A DNA stretch of 64,000 nt, from the NCBI RefSeq assembly GCF_029407905.1, contig NC_073626.1:106586982-106650981 (forward strand). The letters are read 5' to 3'. Position numbers and translations under genes: made by a program. Positions within the stretch are counted from its first letter, which is position 1. Each line of letters opens with the position of its first letter. The DNA comes from Bubalus kerabau (Eukaryota; Chordata; Mammalia; Artiodactyla; Bovidae). Shown here in pieces: positions 1-10,000 of this stretch. The notes under the pieces were generated by a model. That model did not search any database, was not told the DNA's origin, and saw only the letters and a program-made list of their open reading frames with translations.

Positions 1-1000
1 GGATTATTTCCACACTAATGCCACAGTGTCCTAAATAGTATATTTTGTAATAAGTCTTACCAACTGATAGGTCAGGTCCCTCCACTGGTTATTACTTGTT
101 AGGTAAAAATTTGTTTAGACTATCCTTCAGTTGTATACAAATCTCTCTTCCTTTATAACTCTATCTCCCACTTCTTAACATAATTTTATGATTATTTATA
201 ATTATTCTTTAATGCATTTGACTTCCAAATAATATAGGGAGAAAAAGAGGAGTTACACATCAAGTATGCATTACTGTTTATGATTGTGTTTGCTGTATAG
301 CTTTTTTATTGTTGCTCCTTATTGCTTCATATGATTTTGAGTTATTGTCTAGTATACTTTATTTCAGTCTGGGGGCACTTTATAACATTTCTTATGGTGG
401 TGGTTTAGTTGCTAAGTCATGTCTGACTCTTGCAACCCCATGGACTGTAGCCTGCCAGGCTCCTCTGTCCATGGGATTCTCCAGGCAAGAATACTGGAAT
501 GGTTTGTCATTTCCTTCTCCAAGGGATCTTCCCAACCCAGGAATTGAACCTGGGTCTCCTGCATTACAGGCAGATTCTTTACCAATTGAGCTATGAGGAT
601 ACTTACAGAACATTTTTTACAGGGCTGGACTACTGCTGATAAACTCCCTTTGATTTTTTCACTTAGAAATGTCTTAATTTCACCTTCATTTTTGCAGGAT
701 ATTTTATTAGATACAGAATTCTTGGTTGACAATTTTCTTCTTTCAGCACTTATATATGTCATCTTACTGCCTGTTGACCTCCGTGATTATGAAAAGAAAT
801 CAGCTTATACTCTTTTTGAGGATCCCTTGTATGTGATGAGTTGCTTCTCATGTGCTATTTTCAAGATTTGCTCTTTGTTTCTGTCTTTTGCAAGTTTGGC
901 ATGATGTGCTTGGTGAGAATCTCTTTGTACTTATCCTATAGAGTTTGTTGAGCTTCATGGATGTGTAGGTTTATGTCCCTTGATTTCTCCTCTAATCTTT
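1..1000 (-). mobile_element. Old L1 LINE fragment, antisense, split by a Bov-tA
   Basis: On the complementary strand this AT-rich stretch resembles the 5'/ORF1-side part of old mammalian L1 elements. The clearest match is 620-1000, where the plus strand reads as the familiar reverse complement (for example 'gatcccttgtatgtgatgag' at 821-840, and a stretch about a helix-rich region ending with 'gttgagcttcatggatgtg'). The match resumes on both sides of the Bov-tA at 395-608, so both flanks belong to one older element. The first 250 bases are less certain. No intact frame is present. The left end runs out of the window. Confidence 0.68.
395..608 (-). mobile_element. Bov-tA SINE inserted in an L1
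   Basis: Ruminant tRNA-Glu-derived SINE in reverse orientation: the plus strand starts with the 3' body (gaccccatggactgtag-like block) and ends with the tRNA head. An 11-base target-site duplication with one mismatch flanks it: aacatttctta at 384-394 and aacatttttta at 609-619. Such elements are moved in trans by LINE machinery (here most plausibly BovB or L1, from family knowledge). The antisense strand of this SINE family carries an accidental open frame, seen here at 309-596; it is not a gene. Confidence 0.93.
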
Positions 1001-1004
1001 TAGT

Positions 1005-1770
1005 ATAACAAAGCAATCTCACAATTTTCTAATGTTGAATCAACTCGATTTTATAGAATAATCATGATCTGTTAATAATGTGTTGTCTTCTTTGTATATC
1101 CCTGGACTTAGTTTAATAATTTTTATGTGAGATTGACTCATAATTTTCTGTTTCAAACTGACTCTGTATGGTTCAGTATAAAGGATATGCTAGTTTTTAC
1201 CTATGTTAATGAGTATTTCTTTTTCTCTTTTCTCTAAAATAGTGGAATAATCTGTTCCTTGATTGCATGGCAGAATGCATCAATAGAACAATTTCAACAA
1301 GCTGCTTTTCTTTGGGAGAAATTTTAAAACAATATTTTTAGTTTCTTGGGAGAGTTCTAAGGTGACTCAGATTTTCTAGGTCTTCATGAACAAGTAAGTT
1401 TACAAATCTTTCTAGAAATTTGCCCATTTCACTGATCAATGTAAATTTACTATAACAAAGTTGATATAATATTCTCATACTATCTTTTTAGGATGTGCTG
1501 CATCACTAATTAAGTCCCTCTTTCATCCCTCATTTCATGTATTTTGCATCCTTTGTCCCTTTTTTCCCCCTTGATTACTCTTGTAAGAGATCTGTTCTTT
1601 ATTAGTCTTACCATAGAACTAACTTTTGGTTGTATTGGTGCTGCATATCATATCTTTGATTTTCATTTAGTTTTTATTGTTGTTGTTGTTTTTAATTTTA
1701 TTGGGTTTTTTTTCCCCATTTACCTTGTTGTGTTGATATCTATTTCTGCTCTGGCCTCAGTTTTGTGTCC
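1005..1770 (-). mobile_element. L1 ORF2 (reverse transcriptase side) remnant, antisense
   Basis: The plus strand matches the reverse complement of L1 ORF2 around the reverse-transcriptase region: landmarks are 'aatgttgaatcaactcg' near 1031 and 'tctttattagtcttacca' near 1597, followed by the block on accepting 'aactaacttttggttg' at 1618-1633. Many substitutions and indels and no long frame: a dead, old copy. In one simple antisense insertion this ORF2 block should precede the ORF1-side block reading left to right, but here it follows, so it is probably a separate or rearranged copy. Confidence 0.65.
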
Positions 1771-2324
1771 TGTCACTAATTCATGATTCACTGAAATTCA
1801 GGTTCTAGGCCACCAGAAATCTGCAGATACCTCAGGGCAAAAGTCTGTTCTAAATCTCTTTAACTCCTTGGATTCTTTGTGATTGTTTTCCAGGGAGTCT
1901 ATTATTATAACAGGTCATCCAAGCATTACAAAAAGATGTCTTTTCTTTTTTGTCTACCTTTTTTAGGTGTGCTCCCCAGTAATTTCTCAGAAACTACTTG
2001 GCTTAGAGCTCTCAAACACTCCCCATGTCTCCTACTGTGTTGGAAACAGTGTACAAATTCCTTAGCATAATTTTCTAAGGGATATGACCTCAAACCTGTC
2101 TTTCATGGCTTTGTTTCCTATCAGACAATTTTCTTTTCCATATGGAAACTACTTTTTAATTCTTCTAGACCCATATCAATGTCATTTGTTGGCAATTATT
2201 TCTTAATTTCCCAGTCTGAACAAAAAACCAGTCTGTTCTATAACATGAGTAACAGGTTGTACTGATATCTTTACAACAGTGTTCAATATTTGACAAGGGA
2301 TGCATTTATGGCCACTTCTGCTGG
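1771..2324. other. Unassigned sequence
   Basis: AT-rich, no convincing gene or repeat. It could be a further decayed part of the L1 block to its left. A (ttg)n-like run ends just before it (about 1679-1691). Confidence 0.4.
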
Positions 2325-2400
2325 ATTTTGAGTGCATTTAGGCAAGAACTGTGCCTGACACGGAGTAGTCATTCACTCAGTGCTTGTGGAATGAATCAGT
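2325..2400 (+). mobile_element. L2 LINE 3' end fragment
   Basis: Short match to the conserved L2 3' terminus: 'gtgcctgacacggagtag' at 2351-2368 followed by a '-cattcactcagtgcttgtgg' block and a gaatgaat end at 2390-2396, parallel to the usual L2 ending (gtgcctggcacatagtagg, then aataaatatttgttgaatga). Too short to say more. Confidence 0.6.
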
Positions 2401-3534
2401 GGAATTTTGAATCTCTCTCCTCATTTAACATATATTTTCTCCCAGGTCCCACCTTTGATGCGCAGGCGATGGAAGGAATTAAAAGTAAAGTAATAAGACC
2501 CTAGAGCCACCGGGACTTTTCTTTTCTGCAGATTTAAACACCTGTGGCCCAGCTCTTAAATGGTATTAGCCAAATTACACCAAGCATTTTGGTTGTACCT
2601 TTGGGTTCCGGAGTCTAATTGCTTGTAATGAAACACTGGAGTCATAATTTGATGGTCTGTAGGTTTCTCAGCTGTTTTTCTCTATGAGAAAATATATAAT
2701 GGAATATTTTGCACGTGACTGTCTATATTTTATATGCAACACATCAGTGTTGTGTAAATTTTGTGAACAACTTCTATTATCTTTGAAACCACAGAAGCAG
2801 CAAACAGTTATAATTATAGTCTGAAGAAGCTATAGTGTTTCAAATATGCCTACAGGAGTGGTATTACAATGAGAATGTTCTGTTTGCCTGCAGCTTTCAC
2901 TGTGCTCAGTGACATCACAATTATACTAAATTTTACCAGAAACTTCTGGCCTTAAACAGAAACAGCTTGTTGGAAAATCTAAGGGTTTTCTTTCTTCTGA
3001 ATTTTTTGGTTCTTCACTGCATAAAAGTGGGAGAAATGGTAAATATCGTGGCATAACTCCATTCTTCGTTACTTCCCGGCTGGTTTTTACTATCATGGAG
3101 TAATAGGTATTCTACTTTACTCCACATGGGGAATGAATGCACGTTATTTAAAACTTCTTTCTGTGCATCTGCTACTTGTCAACTCATGATCTTCTGATCC
3201 TTGAAGATTTGACAACCCTGTGATTTGCTTTAATGGAATTACTGAAAAGTTATCAACAAAGACGTTGCAATGTAAGAATGCAAAGTAAGTCCTTAGATGT
3301 TTAGAGGGAAATGAACTTCAAAAGGGGAGTAGTGGCCACAAAGAAATACCTGAATCATTCAATTTTTGGTGTGGTCCTGCATGTCTTTAATTTTGTTGAA
3401 TGGGAGAGACCATGTTTATGTTGTCTTCCCTTTTCCTCAGCTGTGACTTATTTTTTCTGTAGCTTATTAATCAATGCCTCATATGGTACTGAATATACTT
3501 CAGAATAAGAAAGTAGTATCAGAGGAGCATTCTA
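2401..3534. other. Repeat-free unassigned sequence
   Basis: No gene, LINE or SINE recognised over about 1.1 kb. The part at roughly 2500-2950 is mixed-composition single-copy-looking DNA with several homeodomain-type TAAT cores. A 65-codon open frame at 3311-3508 has no recognisable similarity and is probably chance. Confidence 0.45.
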
Positions 3535-3662
3535 CTTGGAAATAGGAAAACTGTCTTCTAATCTCGCTGCCATTTGTCACTGACTGTGGCAGAATCATTG
3601 GATTAATTTTTCAAGTTTTCTGGGACTTTCTTTATCTGTAAAATTTAAGCAGTTGGTTAGAT

Positions 3663-4089
3663 GAGTAATCCTCAAAGGGAGGCCTCTGGACCACTAACAT
3701 TAACATGATCTGGGAACTAGCTATAGAAGCAAATTCTCAGTGCCTCCCCCACCCCCCAAACCCATGGATTCAAACACTCAGAGGGTGAAACCCAGCAATC
3801 TGTATTTTAATAAGTCTTCTAGGTGATTCCAAATGTGTTAGTTGCTCAGTCATGCCAATTCTTTGCGACCCCATGGACTGTAGCCTGCCAGACTCCTCTG
3901 TCCATGGGGTTCTTCAGGCAAGAATACTGGAGGGGTAGCCATTCCCTTCTGTAAGGGATCTTCCTGACCTAGGGATTGAACCCAGTTCTCCCGCATTGCA
4001 GGCAGATCCTTTATAGTTTGAGCCACCAAGGTAACCCAAAGAACAACAACTACATGATTCTAGAGCGTATTAATCTTTGAAAACCACTG
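3663..4089. mobile_element. MER5A-type hAT-Charlie DNA transposon, with nested Bov-tA
   Basis: A small non-autonomous hAT element. Terminal inverted repeats are visible: 'gagtaatcctcaaag' at 3663-3677 and 'ctttgaaaaccactg' at 4075-4089 (family ends: cagtggttctcaaa / gagaaccactg). Internal landmarks include 'gcaaattctcagtgcc' and 'cccagcaatctgtatttta'. The flanks ggttagat (3655-3662) and gattagat (4090-4097) form an 8-base duplication with one mismatch, the size hAT transposases make. A Bov-tA interrupts it. No coding capacity; it depended on a relative's transposase. Confidence 0.8.
3836..4038 (-). mobile_element. Bov-tA SINE inside MER5A
   Basis: Reverse-oriented Bov-tA: 'gcgaccccatggactgtag' at 3866-3884 and the tRNA head at the right end (gattgaaccca = reversed B box; gagccaccaaggtaaccc = reversed head). 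It sits where MER5A should continue with gtgattctgatgc; 'gtgattccaa' left and 'atgattctag' right may be the eroded target duplication, with about 20 extra bases (4039-4060) not explained by either consensus. Confidence 0.88.
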
Positions 4090-4165
4090 GATTAGATAAA
4101 CTTTAGGAAACTTCCAACCCTAAACTCCCATGAGCCTCTATGAATTTCAGGGTAATTTAGGATTA

Positions 4166-4829
4166 AATTGGATGTTAAGTAAGCACATTCTTCTGCTTGT
4201 AATTAAATTTAAAATTTGGATTCCAAACACAGATTTAGAAACATATGTAAGAAAAAAAGAAAAAGGATGCTGAAAACGTTGTCCAAAAATGCATAATTAC
4301 TCTGAAAATGTTTTTGAATATAAGCATTTGTAGAATCTGCCTCCATTTGACATCCCAAAATGAACTTGGTATTTCTGTCATACATGTATCTTGATGAATA
4401 TTTCCACTGAATGATCACCACTGCTTAATGGCTGTGATTTCAGAAAGAAAATAATTTAGAATTATTCAGATTTATTGTAATTCATTTATTATATTTACAG
4501 AGGATAACAGTTAATAATCTGTTCTACATAAGTGCACATATGGCTAAAATTGTTGTTATTGAATATTTGGGCCTTTGGTCTCCTATACAGGGAAATGTCC
4601 TTGTGTTTAACCACTTCCGTGCTTTGTTAACATATGCTTTACCTAACAGTCTGTCTGGCTCCACTTTTTATTAATGCAGAAGCATTTTGGGTGGTGATTT
4701 TAATTTTCTAGGATTGGTCTGATTATATTAACCAAGGCTTTATGCTTTCCAAGGTCACCAAAGGAAGGAGTTGGAGAATCTTTTATTCTTAGTCTAAATA
4801 AGTTAATACATATAAATATGCAATAGAAA
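4166..4829. other. Unassigned AT-rich sequence
   Basis: No gene or repeat recognised. A 70-codon reverse frame at 4209-4421 has no recognisable domain. Confidence 0.4.
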
Positions 4830-5184
4830 ATGTAGGAAATCATAACCCTGTATACGAGACATCAAAAGAGACATTGATATATAGAACAGTCTTATGGACT
4901 CTGTGGGAGAGGGAGAGGGTGGGAAGATTTGGGAGAATGGCATTGAAACATGTAAAATATCATGTATGAAACGAGTCGCCAGTCCAGGTTCGATGCACGA
5001 TACTGGATGCTTGGGGCTGATGCACTGGGACGACCCAGAGGGATGGTATGGGGAGGGAGGAGGGAGGAGGGTTCAGGATGGGGAACACATGTATACCTGT
5101 GGTGGATTCATTTTGATATTTGGCAAAACTAATACAATTATGTAAAGTTTAAAAATAAAATAAAATAAAATAAAAAAGAAAGAA
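4830..5184 (+). mobile_element. 5'-truncated L1 3' UTR, cattle-type (L1_BT-like)
   Basis: Sharp match to the 3' untranslated end of the young ruminant L1: 'gactctgtgggagaggga' near 4897, 'ccagtccaggttcgatgc' at 4981-4998, a purine-rich block with repeated ggagggaggagg (about 5053-5070), then 'tttggcaaaactaatac' and an (aaaat)n tail to about 5175. Candidate 8-base duplication aatagaaa at 4822-4829 and 5185-5192. Only the last ~350 bases were copied, with no ORF2. The 83-codon frame inside it (4894-5145) is not a gene. Confidence 0.92.
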
Positions 5185-5192
5185 AATAGAAA

Positions 5193-5534
5193 TGAGAACT
5201 GGCAAAAGGAAGTGGGAGGATTATCATTTATTTTGCTTTGATGAATTAGATACAATCTGAATAGCTATTCTCAATAAAGAGTGGCCACAACTCTGCTTAT
5301 CTTAACAGAATCCTTAGTTTAAGACTGGAACATATGTCACATTTCATGTAACTCTTTTCTTGACCTATGTCTGGAAGCCTGTGAAAAATTAGCTGAAACA
5401 TTAATTGGTTTTATATATTTATTGCAACTGGAAATAGCCCAAAGAGGCAAGTTAGTTACTCCCAAAGGCAACTTAGGGAGTAAGTTGCTAAATACAAAAT
5501 CAAGTGAACTGTAAAAGCCATTTTTAAAAAGTTA
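5193..5534. other. Unassigned sequence
   Basis: Single-copy-looking DNA between two LINE fragments; nothing recognised. Confidence 0.4.
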
Positions 5535-5705
5535 TTTATTTAACAAATATTTATTGAATGGCCACTATGTACTGAGCATTGTGCTTGACACAGAGGTTAG
5601 ACCAATGGATAAGGCACCTTGCCTATTAGAGATTAATATCTAGTTAGGGAGAACAACATTAAAAAATGATTATGCAAATTATGATTAAAAATACAGTGCT
5701 ATACA
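5535..5705 (-). mobile_element. L2 LINE 3' end fragment, antisense
   Basis: The plus strand reads 'aacaaatatttattgaatgg' at 5541-5560, then 'ccactatgtactgagcattgt', the reverse complement of the L2 terminus (gtgcctggcacatagtagg...aataaatatttgttgaatga). The next part (gaccaatggataaggcacc, ctagttagggagaacaac) fits the upstream L2 3' region. Diverged. Confidence 0.68.
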
Positions 5706-6210
5706 TGTTATGAAAGAGTTGTATTGGTGTATAGACTGCAATCATATACAAAATTGAAGCATAGAATCATCTGAGGATGGGGAAAGACTTTGATACAAGT
5801 TATGTTAATAGTCACTTTGACTACTATTTGGAGAATAGTTGGTTGGAGGCAAGAATATTGTGAAAAACCAGTTAAGATGCCATCATAGTAATCCAGGTAC
5901 CGTTCCCTGCCATCATGGAACTTTTGTTGTAATACAAAGGTATACATAAAGTACCAAGAATGAATAATAGAAAGTTGCATAACTTTTGTCCTGATTTTCT
6001 GTCATTGGATAGCAAATCATTTCATAGTCTCATAGTTCTATGAATTGGCAGACTCAGCTAGTGATATTAACTTGAAATTTCTCATAAGGTTGCAGTCCTT
6101 CAGTAATAGGTTCTGGAGTCATCTGAATAATTAACCAAGATGGCCTTCTTTGCACACATGTCCAATACCTTAACATACCAGGATGTAGCTATTTTTTTCA
6201 GCAGGGCAAC
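5706..6210. other. Unassigned sequence
   Basis: No recognised repeat. A 90-codon reverse frame (5708-5980) shows no domain and is most likely chance in AT-rich DNA. Confidence 0.4.
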
Positions 6211-6221
6211 CTAAACTTCTT

Positions 6222-6561
6222 TTTTTTTTTTTTTTTTTAATTTTATCTACTTATTTCATTTTGGGCTGTGCTGGGCCTCTGTTGCTGCTCAGGCTTTTCT
6301 CTAGTTGTGGTGAGCAGGGGCTAGTCTCTGGTTGCAGTGTGTGGGTTTCTCTTGTTGCAGAGCACAGGCCCTGGGGCCACGGGTTTCAGTAGTTGCAGTG
6401 TGTGTGCTCAGTAGCTACAGCTCCCCGGGCTCTAGAGCACAGGTTCAGTAGTTGTTGTGTACTGGGCTGAGTTGCTTCTCTTGGCGTATGGGATCTTCCT
6501 GGATCAGGGATTGAACTCAGGTCAGGGGTCTTTACCGCTGAGCCACCAGTGAAGCTATAGT
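6222..6561 (-). mobile_element. CHR-2-type cetartiodactyl SINE
   Basis: Long tRNA-derived SINE in reverse: a T tract (about 6219-6238, the reversed poly(A) tail), then 'ttttgggctgtgctgggcc', repeated gtagttgcagtgtgtg-type units and finally the reversed tRNA head 'gagccaccagtgaag' at 6540-6554. Target duplication: ctaaacttctt at 6211-6221 and ctgaacttctt at 6562-6572 (one mismatch in 11). Near full length for the family. Confidence 0.9.
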
Positions 6562-6664
6562 CTGAACTTCTTAAAGAATGGCTCAGGGCTCCAAACGGCA
6601 AGAAAAAGAAAAACTTACAATGTCCTTAAAAGACTCTTAATTTGGAACTGGCATAGCATCACTT

Positions 6665-6898
6665 GGGCTTCCCAGGTGGCCCAGTGGAAAAGAATCCACC
6701 TGCCAGTGCAGGAGATGCAGGAGACTCAGGAGACGCGGGTACAATCCTTGGGTTGGGAAGATCGCCTGGAGGAAGAAATGGCAACCCACACCAGTATTCT
6801 TGCCTGGACAATTCCATGGACACAGGAGTCTGGTGGGCTGTATGTCTATGTCTATGGGATCACAAAGAGTCAGGCACGACTGAGCACATGTGCATATA
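6665..6898 (+). mobile_element. Bov-tA SINE with perfect 13-base duplication
   Basis: Forward Bov-tA: head 'gggcttcccaggtggccc', B-box-like 'gggtacaatcc', body 'ggttgggaagatcgcctgg'. Flanked by perfect catagcatcactt copies at 6652-6664 and 6899-6911, so a relatively recent insertion with both ends fixed. Compared with other copies the head contains a short duplication: gcaggaga(tgcaggagactcaggaga)cgcggg. The tail carries a doubled 'tgtctatg' unit before the gactgagcac end. Confidence 0.96.
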
Positions 6899-7045
6899 CA
6901 TAGCATCACTTCCGTTGTATTCAGTTGTTCAAAACAGTCACAGGTCACTTTAGATACAAACTGATCAAAGAACAATTCCATATCTCGATGGAAGGTGTCT
7001 TGAGCAATAACAGGATGACCAAGTTGACTCCCAGTAATCTTTGCT

Positions 7046-7505
7046 TTTTGTTATTATGCCCTTCACATTGGATAGGGCTGATCTGGTGTAATCAATATGA
7101 TACTGTGGAAATGATGGTCTGTGATTTCCCAGGCTGGGTCATATAAGTGACTGTGGCTTAGACCAGTTCTTTGGGAAAAGCTAGCCCCCATGTTGAACAG
7201 CCTTCTGGTGAAGCCCACATGGAAAGGAACTGAAGCCCGTTATTAACAGCCAGAACCAACTTGCCAGCTATGTAGTGAACCACCTTGGAAGTAGATCATC
7301 CAGCTCAAGTCAAAGCTTCAGATAATTGCAAACCAAGTCATTATTTAGACTGAAACATGAGAGATCTCAAGCTTGAATCATTCATGTAAGCTGCTCCTAA
7401 ATTTTGACCCTCAAGAACTTTGTAATATAATAAATATTGATTATTGTTTGAAGCTGCTAAATTTGGGGGTAATATGTTATGCAATGGTAGATAAACAGGA
7501 CAGAA
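7046..7505 (+). mobile_element. MaLR-type solo LTR (MLT1/MST-like)
   Basis: Matches the 3' half of an old mammalian MaLR long terminal repeat: 'gatttcccaggctgggtcat' at 7122-7141, 'agcccccatgttgaaca' , 'gaactgaagcccg', 'accaccttggaagtagatc', then 'taatataataaatattg' (poly(A)-signal zone) and 'atttgggggtaatatgttat' with the end 'gatagataaacaggacag' near 7488-7505. No internal retroviral genes are next to it, so it is a solo LTR. Subfamily not resolved. Confidence 0.72.
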
Positions 7506-7605
7506 GCTATTTGCAGAGATAACCTGAGGGCTCTGTTTATGTTTGTTTCACTAGTGAATCTCATGGATTATAGTACTGAACTTACAGTTCAATATCATCA
7601 TAAAA

Positions 7606-7833
7606 GGGGCTTCCCAGGTGGCTCAGTGGGTAAAGAACCTGCCTGCAATGCAGGAGACACAAGACATGCAGGTTCAATCCCTGGGCCGGGGATCCCTGAT
7701 CCCCTGGAGGAGGGCATGGAAACCCATTCCAGTATACTTGGCTGGAGAATCCCATGGACAGAAGAACCTGGCAGGCTATAGTCGATAGGGTCTCAAAGTG
7801 CTGGACACGACTGAAGCAACTGAGTGCACATGC
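7606..7833 (+). mobile_element. Bov-tA SINE
   Basis: Forward copy with intact head 'ggggcttcccaggtggctca' at 7606-7625, B box 'ggttcaatcc' and body to gactgaagcaactgag. A short insert relative to other copies lies just before the B box. The flanks share only a loose match (tcatcataaaag left, catcgttgtaaaag right at about 7842-7855), so the duplication is eroded or the right edge is slightly off. Confidence 0.92.
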
Positions 7834-7863
7834 CTCAGACAACATCGTTGTAAAAGAAAGAAG

Positions 7864-8069
7864 GGGGACTTCCCTGGTGATCCAGTGGTTAAACTTCACC
7901 TTCCAATGCAGGCGGTGCAGGTTTGATCTCTAGTTGGAGAGCTAAGTTCTCAATGTCTCCTGGCAAAAAGACCAAAATATGGAACAGAGGCAATATTGTA
8001 ACAGATTCAATAAAACTTTAAAAATGGTCCTCATCTACATCAAAAATCTTTTTTAAAAAAAGGTAAAAA
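7864..8069 (+). mobile_element. CHR-type SINE, short variant
   Basis: Head 'gggacttccctggtgatcc' at 7866-7884, reversed-B-box partner 'gcaggtttgatctc', then the typical CHR ending: ggcaatattgtaac, 'ttcaataaaactttaaaaat' (8008-8027) and an A-rich tail. Inserted 30 bases downstream of the Bov-tA at 7606. A possible duplication aaagaagg (7857-7864 and 8070-8077) is low complexity. Confidence 0.85.
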
Positions 8070-8077
8070 AAAGAAGG

Positions 8078-8865
8078 ACTTGATATTATAGGTATTGAAG
8101 AGCCTTCTCGTGTCATAGCTGCTTAGAATGGAGGTAGGATCACGTACTGAGTGACAGGAAGCATAATACAGTGGAAGTGGGATTCCAAGTGCAGAAGAAG
8201 CATGGTCTTCACACACAAAAAAACCACCTAGGAGAATGCAGATGAACACCTTTGGTTAGCATGACAGGATTGTTGGCAACCCTGACTAGTACAGTAGAAG
8301 TCAGAAATTAAAAGCTTCTTGAAGACTATAAAGTTTATATCAAAGACTTCCTGTTTGTGCACATGTCCTTTCCTTCTAACATTGAAAGTAATTAAACTGA
8401 TCTGCAGAAAAACTGATTTGCTCTTCAAAGAAACTGCTGGTTGCTGCTCAGTGACTTGTGTTCTGCTAGGCTGGCTACCCATGGATTCTGGGTTGATTTG
8501 TTCTTGTATCTGCTCAGTTTATTTATTCTTTCTACATATCAAAGATAAACCTAAGGTTTTTTTCTAAGTATTTTAAGGAAATACTGATTGAAAATCAGAA
8601 AAGAGAAGCAGAGTTAAATAGGCATCTATAAAACAAACTCTTATAACTTCAGAAGTAATCATAACTAAAATCATTATGCCTTTGTTCCCAACATTTTCCT
8701 ATATCTTTGAAATTTTGGAGAAGACGTCCAAGAGAATGAACCTGCACCGTATTTTATTAATATAATTTTTGTGTAATGTTTCTATACATCAGTATTTTTT
8801 CAAAATATTATTGTGAAATGGAAAAAAGTAAGAAAAATCACAGAGTTGAAGTGGTTTTGGGGAAA
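8078..8865. other. Unassigned sequence
   Basis: No gene or clear repeat over ~790 bases. Two short opposite-strand frames (8228-8482 reverse, 8319-8567 forward) overlap and neither resembles a known protein. Confidence 0.4.
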
Positions 8866-8985
8866 AGAAAATGGCAACCCGCTCCAGTATGCTTGCCCGG
8901 AGAATTCCATGGACAGAGAAGCCTGGTGTGCTACAGCCCACGGGGTCACAAAGAGGCGGACACAACTGAGCGACTAACACACACA
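8866..8985 (+). mobile_element. 5'-truncated Bov-tA / Bov-A unit
   Basis: Only the non-tRNA body is present: 'gaaaatggcaacccgctcc' , gcttgcccggagaattccatgg (core), 'acagcccacggggtcacaaa' , ending 'gactaacacacaca' at 8972-8985. The tRNA head is missing, so it is either a truncated Bov-tA or a Bov-A monomer. The CA-rich end is the SINE 3' tail. Confidence 0.86.
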
Positions 8986-9790
8986 GTGGTTTTTAGTTGG
9001 AACATTTTAGAAGAGTGATTTGTGATCAAGCATAGTATTATAAGTAAGAGATAAATATCTTTATATATAAAGCTCATATGTGTTATTTTTAAAGGGGCTA
9101 AGTTTGAAAGAAAGGTAGAGGCAGGACTTGAGTAAGAATAGACAGGATAAGAGAGAGCATTCTAGGAGGAGAAATAATACATGAGGTGTTTGGAAAGGTG
9201 GACAGACAGAATAAGATTCATCCAAAGGCCAGCGAGTAGGGTTCTTTGATTATAGCAGTGAGTGTGTTGAACAATCCCTTCTTCCCCATATGCTTTCTTG
9301 CACCTCAAACTGTTGTGTCAAATTCCCTCCCCACAGTCAGGTACATACATTCTCTTACAATGTTTCCGTGGTTCCCATGATGAAGCGACAAAAGCCTTCC
9401 ACACTCCCTTAAAATATGTTGCTTCCATTCTCTAAGTGAACCTCTTACATTAATGTTGCAGACAAGCTCTGAAAAGCAAAGTGTGAACTGAAATGAGCTG
9501 AAGCAAAGCTCTCTGGACACAGGGAAGTCCACATGGAAAGGATAGTGGTTTATCATTGTGGATGAGGTCAGTCAGAGAAAGGAAGACTTGGGGCAGGAGG
9601 AAGTCACAAAAATGACACATTGTATTCCACACAAAATTTCTGTACTTTCAAGTCTAAGGACTATCTTTCAGTGTTGGAAGAATGGAAATCATGGCTGTCA
9701 CACATTGTTCTTGTTCAATATCTTCCAATAAGGACAAGGAAACAACAGAGTTAAATATGCATCCTGTTTTAAATGGTAAAAATAATGTAT
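8986..9790. other. Mostly unassigned; possible L2 internal remnant
   Basis: No gene. The part at about 9130-9240 (gagagagcattctaggagg, aaaggccagcgag) loosely resembles the antisense internal 3' region of L2, which would be weakly supported. The rest is unassigned. Confidence 0.35.
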
Positions 9791-10000
9791 TCTATTTGAA
9801 GAAAATGTGAAAATACAGAAAACTACAGAGAAGAAAGAAGTGGGGAGGGGGAAGAGGAGGAAAGAAACCACTGCCCAAGAAAACTACACTATTTACTTGG
9901 TATATTTTCTTCTCCCAGCTCATCTCCACCTTTTTTTCTGCGCATAGTGCTTTCAATACATACACACAGTGCATTTGTGTATTTTTCTTTTCAATTAAAT
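9791..10000 (-). mobile_element. Old L1 3' UTR, antisense, left half (split by BovB)
   Basis: The plus strand follows the reverse complement of an old L1 3' region: 'aaaatacagaaaactacag' at about 9811-9829, a diverged 'aaaccactgcccaaga' region, and 'tttttttctgcgcatag' near 9931. The match resumes after the BovB at about 12079, so the BovB landed inside this L1. Confidence 0.55.

Larger units (their letters stand above)
3535..4165 (+). mobile_element. MIR/MIR3-like SINE, split by a MER5A insertion
   Basis: The left part (3535-3662) resembles the MIR core and 3' side (ctgccatttgtcactg..., then 'tttatctgtaaaattt' at 3631-3646, then 'ggttagatg'). The right part (4090-4165) resumes with the MIR3/L3-type ending 'gattagataaactttagg' and a degenerate 'cttccaaccctaaa'. 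The two halves are separated by the MER5A element, whose 8-base duplication falls exactly at the break. Highly diverged, as expected for a Mesozoic SINE. Confidence 0.6.

Noticed and set aside
309..596. 95-codon frame with a fluent-looking protein
   Set aside because: It is the antisense reading of a Bov-tA SINE; near-identical peptides (…GFSRQEYW…) recur at 24633-24890 and 48680-49024 with other SINE copies.
6665..6740. tRNA gene in the Bov-tA head
   Set aside because: The A/B-box-like segments belong to the SINE head; the cloverleaf is degenerate and the rest of the SINE follows directly. The same holds for all other Bov-tA and CHR heads.
7046..7505. Full endogenous retrovirus next to the LTR
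   Set aside because: Only LTR-like sequence is seen; no gag/pol-like frame or second LTR lies nearby. The same applies to 28094-28486 and 58184-58572.
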